Assembly: GCA_947034885.2 (NCBI GenBank)
Contig: OX344752.2
Coordinates: 7,316,001-7,380,000 of the forward strand
Source: Thuidium tamariscinum
Lineage: Eukaryota; Streptophyta; Bryopsida; Hypnales; Thuidiaceae
Reading direction: 5' to 3'
Length of the DNA: 64,000 bases
The position numbers and the translations under genes are program-made. The notes beneath the pieces were generated by a model, which did not search any database, had not been told where the DNA came from, and worked only from the letters and a program-made list of their open reading frames with translations. Shown piece by piece: positions 38,925-49,547 of the stretch. How positions within the stretch are numbered: position 1 is the first letter of the stretch; each line of letters starts with the position of its first letter.

Positions 38925-39189
38925 ACTAGTGTGCCTTGTGCTGTTGCCACAATCCAAATCAAAGTAAAAGTAATTTTCAAAATTTTGAGAACCAAAAATA
39001 ACTAAAAGATCAATAACTTTTACACTGCAAGTTGGAACACTACGAAACCAAGCCCATGCACCCTTCCTCGCTCAGAGCTTTCCGGTGGTACCAAGCGCAT
39101 GACTGGGGGACACATGGTCCGGGAGATCTCAACGTGACAAACAAAACAAAACAAAACAAAACGGAATAAATTACTTGTCTTAAGGTAGA
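38925..39189 (+). repeat. Family C repeat, one-unit copy
   Basis: It begins ACTAGTGTGCCTTGTGCTG, includes AAATCAAAGTAAAAGTAA and GGTACCAAGCGCATGAC, and ends with an (AAAAC)n tail and TTGTCTTAAGGTAG. It abuts the family A element that starts at 39197. It is the best-preserved single-unit copy. Confidence 0.6.
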
Positions 39190-39196
39190 ATATCCA

Positions 39197-39555
39197 ACCC
39201 ATTTCCAACCACCCCCTGTTTCCAATCTATAGACTCTTTCCTTTCTATGAAGTTGTGGCACAAAGCTTGGAGTAGTTGTGGCACATTATGATTGGTTGTA
39301 AGGCTCTTATAAATGCAATCAGCCCTTGTTAGATTTTGCAATCAACCCACGGTCAGAAATAGAAAGGTCTATATCACTATTACAAGTTATAGAGAATCTT
39401 TGAGTAAAAAATGCACAGTAATTATATTTTGTGTGATAAAATATTGAAAAAATATACAATCTTTTTAAACTCTATTTCTCTATTTGGGAAAAATTTTACA
39501 TCCAAAAAATTTGCACTTGAAATATGCAGAATTGCTTAAGTGGTTGGAAATGGGT
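39197..39555 (+). mobile_element. MITE family A, left member of an inverted pair
   Basis: The left end is ACCCATTTCCAACCACC and the right end is the complement of ACCCATTTCCAACCACTT. The flanks AGAATATCC and CGGATATCC match at 7 of 9 positions, which would fit a 9-bp target duplication of Mutator type. Its whole length is repeated in inverted orientation at 40482-40813. Confidence 0.65.
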
Positions 39556-40481
39556 CGGATATCCTATACATGTGAGGTAATATTGTTTTTGTAATAATGA
39601 TTAGGTGAAAGGGCTATCCTACATAAAGGTCTAATTTAGCACAAATTATGTCATTTTTGAAGAAAAGTGCCACATGTCGTCTTGTGAATGGTGTGAATAG
39701 TGTGCGGTGATGTAAACGTTTGAAAATCTGAATATTCATGAATATTCAATTTTGGAACCTGCGTGTTGAATTGGACCATCACGCTTTGTACCTTTTTACT
39801 GAGGCATGAAAAAAATGGGGTAAGACAAAATGACACAAACTTGACATTGCAAGGAAAACGAAATTCAATCCCCTCCCACAAGGTCCTCACGCCATATAAC
39901 TTATACCTTGCATTGATATGCACGACTATGTGCCAAGTGGGATCTTCAATGAATTTTAGGAGACTTTGGCATGAACATGAATCATGTCCCCAACATTAGT
40001 TCAGTCTCCAGTTCCCTTTGTCTCCTTGTAATTTTTTTTACTTTTTTTTACTTTTTCAATGATATGGCTCAATTATTTGCTGAGAATACAGATGCCCTGA
40101 AAGTAAATGCGGACATCAATGCCGATATTTACTTCTGTTTTTGAAAAAAAGGGGGCACAAATGAATGAAACCAACGTTGCCATTTCTCAGCAATATAACT
40201 TAACTTATGGTTTGAATGTGAATGTTGTGGGGAACACCGCGTAAGATAGACACTCAACTTCAGTTACCACAAGACTGTTTGAGTCTTCAATTTTGGAAGA
40301 CTATTTTTGTTCATTTATTCAGCTCATTTTTTAAAATTTATCGCGACAATGTTCACTTATTAATCACGGCAGTTGGGGCAAGGCATGGAAAATTTATTGG
40401 GCGGTTTAAGGACATGCCCAATTGCCCCTTTCTCCATTCCTTCAATTGGGCAAATGAGTAGATGACCATGGAGAGTATTTC
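39556..40481. other. Spacer between the inverted MITE copies
   Basis: A moderately AT-rich segment of 926 bp. The open frames at 39651-39999 and 40222-40461 show no known domain. It could be unique DNA between two independent insertions or the core of one larger foldback element. Confidence 0.4.
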
Positions 40482-40813
40482 ACTCATTTCCAACCACTTA
40501 AGCAATGACACATATGTATTCTACAACTTTTTTGAATGCAATTTTTTTTCCATGTACAGAAATAGGATTTGGAAGGATGCCATATTTTTTCAGAATTTTA
40601 TTACACAAATTGTAATTACTATGAATTTTTTTGTAGAAGATTCTCTTTGACCTATAATGGTGATATAGGCTGATTGCAAAACCAACCAAGGGCTAGTTGC
40701 ATTTATGAGAGCCTTGCAACCAATCATAATGTGCCACAATTGCTTTGGAAACTACACGATAACTTCATGGAAAGAAAACAATTAATTGAAAACGGGGGTG
40801 ATTAGAAATGGGT
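40482..40813 (-). mobile_element. MITE family A, right member of an inverted pair
   Basis: Ends are ACTCATTTCCAACCACTTAA and the complement of ACCCATTTCTAATCACCCC. Its complement follows the element at 39197 along the full length, including GTGGCACATTATGATTGGTT and the block GCTCTYATAAATGCAA. The two copies enclose 926 bp without a gene. Confidence 0.65.
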
Positions 40814-41151
40814 TGCCATCTTCGAAATGGGACACTTTTGTTAGGTCCCATTCTCATAACCCTTTGAGGCGTAAGAGGGCAAAATGTGTCATCTACAAAT
40901 TTTCAATGACAAATTTTAGGTGGACGAAATAAATCTCAATATTTTGTAAGTAGTAAGGGTAAGAGGTCTATGAAGTTCTTATTTGAGAGCTGAAATTGAA
41001 TTTTGGAGAAGTCAAAATTTCTAAAAAAAAATTCAATGAATTTTCCTTGGAAGACAAGAGGAATTGGCATTTAATCCAAGTCATTTCATTTTTTTGGGAG
41101 CTTTGTAGAATTAGTTATGAATTTTTGAAGTCAAAATGGTGTAGGGCTGTA

Positions 41152-41250
41152 AAATTGCCCACCTCTTTAAGTGTACATTGTTTGTACATTCACGTAAAGA
41201 TGAAAAAGCAACATGTAGAAACAATGTACATTTGAAGAAGTGGGCAATTT
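41152..41250. repeat. Hairpin with 32-base arms
   Basis: Left arm 41152-41183 begins AAATTGCCCACCTCTTTAAG; the complement of the right arm (41219-41250) begins AAATTGCCCACTTCTTCAAA. About 27 of 32 positions pair, around a 35-base loop. The sequence just upstream (41060-41130) is a dispersed repeat also seen at 13175-13245. Confidence 0.65.
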
Positions 41251-44200
41251 CAAAGCTTGAGTGGATATTGAGCTTCCTACCTTCCGCTCTTTTAGAATGA
41301 CGAGTTGACATACATTTTGCATTTTTGGATTTTCAAAATTTTAATGTGAAAAATATTGAAAATTTTGTTTAAGAAATGTAATCTAGGAAGGGGGGAGGGG
41401 ATATAAGTATTGGATAGGGTCTATATGTAAAAGGAATGGTTGAAGTTCTTTTGTAGATATTCCAAGAGATATGTTGATAATATAGAAAATCGAAGTGCAC
41501 ATATTTTGATATCCCTTCCAAAATGCACAGTTTGTCTTTCAACACGTTTAGGAAAAAACATGTATGTCCCATAACTTGTGGAATGTAGTCAATATATTGA
41601 AGTGGTTTGAGAATATGTATAAAAAAATCAAACAAAAAGATTCTATATTCATCTTTAAGAAAATTATGGAATATAAGGTGGTGCTAAATGAATGAAAAAT
41701 ATAAAACACTAATAACTTTTATAAGAAATTGATAATTATTAATCCCAATGGTAAGAATATTTTTAGTAAACAATTGGTATGCTTTATTTTTATTTCTATT
41801 TTAAAAATTGATTTCAAAATTCAACTTTATTTGTTTTTTCTACCTTCATTGTCTATAAGATAGAATTCTTCCTAACTTTCACTTCATTATTAAGAGTTGA
41901 ATAGTTCAAATATTTTTGGGTAGGTATTATTATATACAATCTAATAAAATTAATCCATAACTTTTTAAAATGCTTTTATCTTGCTCCACTTGACATTGAA
42001 AGATCATCCAAACTTCTCATTTTTGTCAAAAATCACTCCAAATTGTCATTCCTATTGCAAAAAATAATATTAAAAAACAATTTTTTGGCATACACAATTG
42101 TAGGATCTTGCTTTAAACAAATATGAGAATGTTTAGAAGAGATTTCAAAAATCCAAAGCCTTGAATATGTACCATATAAATATAAGAGAGCTAATATAAG
42201 AATCTACAAATATAAAGATGGATAACATCTTTAGGATCTAGGGTTTAGGATCTAGGGTTCAAGGTGTATAAGAATGTTTAAGGGTTTAAGCTTGAAAAGT
42301 TCAATTTTAAAAAATATATTTACAATTTTTCTATTGAAGATTTTATGCAAGAATATCCATTGGAGATCTTGACTTTTTAGTATTAAGCTTAGAGGCTCTT
42401 GAAGATGTGCATTCAAATACATTGAATAATAGAAAAAACTTGCATTTAAAAAATTTATTTAAAAGAAAATGTAGAATACATTTTGAGAAGACATATTTAG
42501 ATGATAATTTATGTATAATTTGTACTTGAATCTAATATTTTATCATGACTGTAGATTTTATATGTAAAAAGAAGATTGAAAGATATCAAATCACTTTTAT
42601 ACCCTCTTTATCAAAAAATACAATCTTTCAATGCATGAGTGATAATGATGTATTTCTTTTGGGGCTATGTAATCCATAGTATATCTAGTTTGACTTTGTA
42701 TGATCATAATGTTTAAAATCCTTGATAAACTTATTAAAAAATTGGGCTTTTCTTTAGGAACTAAGCTAAAAAGTGTTTACCACAAAGAAATGAGTTGAGA
42801 GTGTAGGGATATTTTTTAATTTCTAGAAGCACCTAATTTTCATTCTTTGAAAACAATTAGGTTAAAGTAGGTACAAAATGGATAGGAAATCTAAATTGTT
42901 AATAACTTTAAGATGAAATTAAAACAAGTAAATCCTTATGCAAAGGTTACTCTAGTAAGAAATTTAAATTGTACAAAGTCTTTTGATAAAAAAATATCGT
43001 TTGAATATATTGAGTTCAAAAAGGAATCCTTTATTATATTTTTCCAAGGAAATGATTTGATTGCTTCCTAAATAAGAATTTATGAAAAAATTTAGATTCA
43101 TAATGATCCAAATATAATGATTTAAAGCTTTTGATTTACAAAAAATTATATTTTATACAAATCTAATGATTAAAAGGTTTATTTTGAGTTTTTAATATTT
43201 TTTATTGGTTGCCAAGACTTTAGTGTATGTTCTTTAGATGGCATAACTTTTGCTAATGGTTGTTAATTGATTTATAAATGAAATATTCTTTTATCTAATA
43301 TATCTTAATATCTTAAATTTTTAAAATAATTATATCAAAAATTAAGATAATGGTATTCAATTTGTCTCTCTAAGCAACAATGATCCTTTTGGGATTGACA
43401 TAATTCTTGCATTACACTTTAATTTATTAAGTCAAATGTAATAAAAATATCTCATGTGTTTAGAACAAGAAAAAAATTGTTTTTACCTCACATGTGATAG
43501 GAATATTTTTTAACAACTTAAAATAAGTGATCCTCATTTTAATGCTTTAACTTCAACCTTCCCGTTTAAAGTTTTGCTAAAAGTGCAAATTCTCTAGATT
43601 TGGAATACCATGGTCAACTTAATATACACATATACTAATACACTAATACAAATGTATATGGTCTATAATAAAAGTATGTGTCAATTTTAATTCAATTGTG
43701 TTGTTGTCAACATAGTTATATCAAGATTTAAGTTGTATTGGTTTCAACATAGTTTAAATGGAAATTTCATTTGTATAATTCAACTCAAATTGTAATGCAA
43801 TTCATTACCTTTGAGTTTTCCAAGGCTCCAAGCTACCAATTTTTTTTCTTGTCTTTATTATGTTCTAAGTTAGATGTTCCTATAATTGATAAAATAAGCA
43901 CATCTGGACATGATCTAGGATAGTACAAGGCAAAACAAATATTTCCAAAGGTGCATTGACAAAAGTAATGGGGATTGAAAAAAATTGGTAATTTTATTTC
44001 TTGAATTCAAATTGCTATGAATTTTGAAAGGCAAAAGTTGGGCTTGACCTCTAGCCAACATCTAGAGTCATCCAATTCTGATCATTCAAGAATTACTTTT
44101 CCACTAATTACTTCCTACTTTTGTATTCACTTATGTGTCATTCACTTATTGGTTCAAACCTTGAAAAAGTACAAAGATACACATTTCAAGGAGGAAACGA

Positions 44201-45146
44201 AAATGTATTCCAATCTTGGTTGGAATATGATACTTTATCTATTGTTGATGGGGCGTGTGTCAATAATGGGTGCATCTACCTTATTGTGTCATTCCATTCA
44301 TCTATTTCTTGCAAGTATTTCCTAACAATTTCATTTTGAGTGGATTTTCAAAACCACTCTCTCGACCACTCTTTGCAAATATTCTATAATTCAATAAAAA
44401 AGAAAGCATGTTGCATTTCAAAAAATAAACTCTTGAACTCCAAAAATTGTCATAATTCAATTTATGTAACTTCTTCAAATATAAAAATCTAATAAATACA
44501 AATGTAGTTAGAAGTCAACATCTTAAACTCATAGCAAAAGGAATAATGTAAAATTACATTTGATCAATTCATGGAAAAAATTTAAATTTTTGGTTTCAAA
44601 TTGTATCAATAAATGTTGGATATTCCTCCAATAACAAATCTAACCATATGATATGGATATGACTTATGAGTCATTGTTTACAATGTTTATCCAACAATTA
44701 TTGCTAATTTAAATTGTTTACATGTTTACATTTTGGAAGATTTGGAATTTAGGATGATTAGTGCCTATTTCAAAATTTCATGCAAAAGTTGCAAATTATG
44801 AAGTCAAATAATCAATAGTACCTAACTATTTTTTTTTCTTCAAAAAATCCAAAGTAGGGCCCTTAATCCTCTTGGGGTTGAAATTGTTTAAAAAATAAAT
44901 TTGAGCAACATTCTTGTTATTAACTACTAAATGATTGATTGGTGTTTTAGGATCTTATATTAATTTTGGGTAGGATTTGTAGGAAATGATTTTTCAATTT
45001 TTTGATCCAATAGTTGAACTTTTGCATGTACATGCACACAAGAAGTCAAGGATTAAGACAAATTTTTATAGAATTCAGATTAGTGGTGGCATAGTAATGT
45101 CCAATTTTGTCCTTTTATTTTCAACATTGGCAAGTTGGACAACTTT
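41251..45146. other. AT-rich stretch without genes
   Basis: No gene recognised. The block 43900-44110 is an inverted relative of 16190-16370 and 30090-30240, a dispersed repeat of unknown class. A small direct duplication of GGATCTAGGGTT occurs at 42234-42260. Confidence 0.45.
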
Positions 45147-45788
45147 AATCCCTAAATGCCCAAGGCTTATTTTGAGTTTTTTGGAATTTGCTCTTTAAAT
45201 TGAACAAAAATCCAACATTTTGATAAGTTGAATCTATTTTTTTTGAATTGTAACTGCACAAATTCAAAGTAGACATGTTAGAGATGACATAGGAAAAGAA
45301 AACACAACAATATCACTTATGGATTGAAAGATTATAATGTTTGATCAAGAGGGTGTAAAAACTATGAAAATCTTTGAGCTCTCTTTTTGTATGTCAAATC
45401 TAAAAAGTTGGTCACCAAAAAAATATGAGGTTGAAGGGCCTAACAAGCATAACCCCAATCAATTTATGGCTTTTCAAAATCTACTCTACAATTTTTTTAA
45501 TGAATTTTTAGTGTGATTTTTCTCTAAGATCCAGTGTATTTGAGGCTCATTTCCAGGAGTCCTTAACACTAGGGAATGCCAAGATTGCAATGGGTGCCCT
45601 TGCACTAAATCTTGAATAGAAAAATCACAATCATTCATTTTCAAAATTAGATTATTGATGTTCAAATTAGACTTCAAAAAGAATCTTCCAAAAATATAAA
45701 CTATTAAAAATAGAAATTTGATAAGGTTTTGTTTAACTTCAAAGTTTCTTCAACACCACATTTGGGTGCTTTGGGCATTTAGGGGTTA
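45147..45788. mobile_element. hAT-like non-autonomous element with 8-bp duplication
   Basis: ACAACTTT flanks the element exactly on both sides (45139-45146 and 45789-45796). The left end AATCCCTAAATGCCCAA and the complement of the right end, TAACCCCTAAATGCCCAA, form a terminal inverted repeat of about 18 bp. An 8-bp duplication is characteristic of hAT elements. At 642 bp it encodes no transposase. Confidence 0.7.
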
Positions 45789-45796
45789 ACAACTTT

Positions 45797-46193
45797 TTAT
45801 ATTTGAGTTCCTTTTTTCTCAATTATTTTTCATGAATTTTCAACAAAATTTTAAGGCAGTTCATCAACTTGTACAACCTTTTCCTAAAAATTTGAAATTT
45901 GAACTCTATAAATGAAAGTGATGATAAATCTTTTTTTTAAAAAGAATTTAAAGGTAAACATAAAATATCTTACAATCACTAAACTTTGTCACTTAAATTT
46001 TTTGATACAATATATTCTAATGAATTAGCTAATTAGCTATATGAATATATGATGTTATGGTTGGATTTTAATAAGTAAATAAAATAAATAAATATTTTTA
46101 GTAGCATTATCGAAATTGGAATTACATTCCACCTCAAAATTTAACTATTTTTTATTCTAATTGGAAACAAATTAGTATGCTACAAAGCTAGTA

Positions 46194-46285
<92 letters not shown>

Positions 46286-46700
46286 TCCTAAAAGAATTTT
46301 CAAAAGTAAGTTCTATTTTTGCTTTACAATAGCAATGTAGCATGCCCTAAGAATGGAGAATTCTACATGGGCTTCTCACTAATTTAGGGATTCAACAATC
46401 TAAACTGCACTGAGTTTCACCACGTTTTGACTTTTGAGAATTCGAATGAAATCCAAGTTTCTACAAGTGAGCGTTTCTTGGACAGCATATGAATAAGCTA
46501 TGAATGTTTAAGTTCTTCAAAATAAACATACCCATGCCTTTTGCGAATAGAATTTAAATACACTTTAAAAGGCCAGAAGCACTAAAAGTTGGTTTTTGTA
46601 ACATGCTTTCGAAGAGTTCATTTGCACATGGTGATTTTTTCTAAGTTGTGATGTTGGATTTTCTTAAAAAAATTCTGCAAAACATACTCCAAGTTTGAAT
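45797..46700. other. AT-rich flank with a long (TA)n array
   Basis: No gene recognised. The (TA)n array at 46199-46276 dominates the middle of the stretch. Confidence 0.45.
46199..46276. repeat. (TA)n microsatellite
   Basis: About 38 uninterrupted TA units, bounded by TTTT on the left and AAAA on the right, so the whole forms a perfect palindrome. Confidence 0.9.
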
Positions 46701-46719
46701 GGACTAAGACTCATCAATT

Positions 46720-49547
46720 TTATTGTATTTTTTCCAAGTAGGAGAAGTAGGATGACATCAGTAACTGACGTTCCCTTCGTAATCTCCATATTATTATATG
46801 AACGCGAACAGCTTCCGTCATCACTCCACTCCAACCCGCAAGTTTCGCTACCTTTGGCCGAAAATTAAAAATAAAATCCTCGCCAGGCATCCAGCAGGCA
46901 TCGAGCAACTCAGGATGATGAACATAAAAAGGAACTAGGCGTCACTCACTCGCTCTGATCGAGTGATTCTGGAAACCGAGAGCATCTCATCAATGATTGT
47001 GTTGCGTAAGTACAAGCTAGCAGAGTCGTCCGTTCAGTTCGCATTCAGCCGCAAGCAGAGAGCGAGCTTAGCTTCGATTCCGGTTTCCTTGAGTTTCACC
47101 TCTGCAACCCAACAATTACGCCACTCCGTCCATTCCGGATATTGCAGATCAGTGTGAAATTTAGCGTGTAAGTGGAACCGAAGCGGACGAGGCGGTAGGA
47201 GCAAAGCAAGCCACACCCCCTTTCGGAGAATCCCGAGCGCTCAGGATACAGTGACTGCGCAGTACGTGGAAATGAGGTGCACGGCTGGGCCTGCTCGGAA
47301 ATGAATGCAGACAGAGCTTCGCACGTCTGCCAACTCTGGTTTGTACGACCCAGCGGATGGTCCGCCCTCCCCGCGCCCCGTGCCCCCCGAGAGCTTTTTA
47401 TAGTCGCCCAGGCACCCCTACGCCGACCAGCTTCGTCTTCCCCAGTCTAGTCTACTCGACTCTAGTAGCCAGCCTTGCCAAACCAAGCCAGGCTACTACA
47501 CAGCCAGCCACAATAGAGCTCCTCCGCTTGCTATTGTTTGCCTGCCTTGCAGTGACCACGACGAGGACGACGACGACGACGACGACGCTAGAATCATCAA
47601 TTGCCAGGGGATCTTCCTCGTCGTCTCCTCGTGCGGCTAGCTCGACACACTCCGCTTGCCATCGAGTTTCCCGCTCCGTTACTGCGCTGGTGGAGCCTAC
47701 TCGCCTGGCGTTTTCTTCGGCTACTGACTCGCTGCAACTGCACTGTGGCCCATTTGGCAGTACTAGCTCTCTGTGACAGTAGTATTCTCTGCGGACGACT
47801 TGTTGCACGGGACAATACAGACCGGCTAGTCTGACCGGTCTGGGCATCCTACCGTCGATCGAGCGCGTGGTCTGGAAGTTGCAGAGATTTAGCAGCCGGG
47901 TGCATGTGAATTCCAGGAGTATCATTTCAGATGACGATTCTCTGGCTGGCTAGCACGTAGTTTCTAGCACGCGAGCACAATATCTAGGTAGCGCAGGAGT
48001 GGCGGGAGTGCTTCGGTTGGCGATTTGGGTTCACTGTGCCGGCCGGGAGACGTACGGTGGAGGGGACTCTAGCTAGCTCAGTAGACTAGATTAGTTTCGA
48101 GTCGGTGTCTTCCAGATCTTTAAGCGGTGATTGATGCGCTGACGCTGGTACGTACCCTCGTGCAGTGGTAGAAGGCGAAGAGTCGGTGTTAGCTAGCCGT
48201 GATCAGATTAGTTCTACGGAGGCATCTATCGATACACCGGCGTCACTACGGAACTTGTTTGCGAGTCGGTGCGTTTCTGGTCGGTTTGGAGGTCGTACGT
48301 GATGGAGGGACAGCAAACCGGTAGTAGCGCCTGGCATGTTGGTCGAATCGAATCAACCTCGGTCTCTCTCTTTCCGGCTTGCATGGATAAATTCTCCTGA
48401 TGATTTCACAGTTGGGAGAGCTCATCTTGTTCTTCACACAGCAGGCTGGTACGTTGATAAAGTCCCATTTGTTCGTGTGGTTCTCTTGATACTGACACAC
48501 TCGCCCAAGACAAGCTTCCAAACCTTGGATATTTCGGCAGTTCCGGGATAGCTAGCTTCTGAAGCCCCTCATGAACCACGTCCGGCTTCTGGGTAGTTTA
48601 ATTAGAACTAGACCCTCAATCATGATAAGCTCCTGAGTGTGTTTAACTAAATCTTGCAGTTCGTCACTTTTCACCTCGTATCCAGATCGAGTATCAAAAG
48701 TTCTAGAATTGATCTGAAACTTGCATGATGGCGTAGTGATAACTCACAGGAACTCAGCCGTTTTCTACAAATTGCAATTGGAAACTATCTTCATAACTCT
48801 TTATTTAAAGGTTATCCCGGGATTAGTAGGATTATGTTCAATGGAAAACCTTGGCAATTGTCCTACTAGTAACTTACCGATTCGATCCTACCCTCTATCT
48901 ATCAGTGAGTTACTAGTAGGATCGATCATCGTCAAGGTTTTCCATTCCAATCCTGCTAAATCCTTGCGACTGGTATAGTCGGCGCGCATTGTCACGATCC
49001 GCAAATGTTATGTCCGAGCTACAATACTGGCTAGCTAGTGATGCAGTTTCAGTTTTCTCACAAGCTCGACTCAACGGAATACTCGAAGAAAGATCGAGTT
49101 GTACGTGTCATTAATTCATGACTCATGAACAACGGTACTTGAAGCGCCTGAGAAAATTAAGTGGGAGCTAGCTAGCTAGCGAGCTAGAGATGGTTGAAAA
49201 TAATGCCTGTCTGAGCAGACGAGTAAGCATGGCATCAAGCAAGTTGAAGCTCATTGAGATTCTCGATTACCCGGTGTAAAACCATTTGCAGTTTTGCACA
49301 GAGTTGTAATTAAGTTCAATTAGCTATTATCGGACTGAGGGGACTGTCAGTATTTGTTGAGGCCAGGGTCGACTTCAAGTTGGATTGAAGGCTTAGAAAA
49401 TCTAGTGTCTGTGAGTTTTGGTGAACTAATCATGGTTACGAATTGTTGTAATTGTGGCAGGTGCAGGTACATGCAGCCGTGAAATTAAATCACCAGTCAA
49501 CTGTAATCGTCGGCTAGATCAATCAAACAAGAACACAGGCTAGACGA
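46720..49547 (+). promoter_or_regulatory. Long GC-rich promoter and leader region of the RSL gene
   Basis: From about 46720 the base composition changes sharply to GC-rich and stays so up to the bHLH start codon, although the open frames (such as 47357-47776 on the plus strand) are low-complexity and match no protein. A TATA-like TTTTTATAG lies at 47396-47404. A pyrimidine-poor but acceptable splice acceptor (TTGTGGCAG) ends at 49460, suggesting a leader intron. A four-codon upstream frame, ATG CAG CCG TGA, lies at 49471-49482. A (GAC)n run sits near 47562-47587, and GCTA-rich repeats near 49168-49190. The hairpin at 48820-48963 is listed apart. Confidence 0.5.
48820..48963 (+). ncRNA. MicroRNA-precursor-like hairpin upstream of the RSL gene
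   Basis: The arms 48820-48874 and 48908-48963 fold on each other. Two perfectly paired runs of 14, AATGGAAAACCTTG and TCCTACTAGTAACT, are separated by an asymmetric bulge (GCAATTG against about 11 bases), and pairing extends outward through GGATTAGTAGGATT with mismatches. The loop is about 33 bases. Shape and size fit a plant miRNA precursor, but the bulges are larger than ideal and I recognise no known miRNA in it. It could instead be a small inverted-repeat element or a folded leader segment. Confidence 0.35.

Noticed and set aside
47452-47925. Minus-strand open frame of 157 codons antisense to the RSL leader
   Set aside because: It owes its length to low stop frequency in GC-rich DNA and simple (GAC)n repeats; no domain and no conserved motif.
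48820-48963. Identity of the hairpin with the FRH1 miRNA known from Marchantia
   Set aside because: I cannot confirm the FRH1 sequence from memory and found no complementary site in this bHLH gene.
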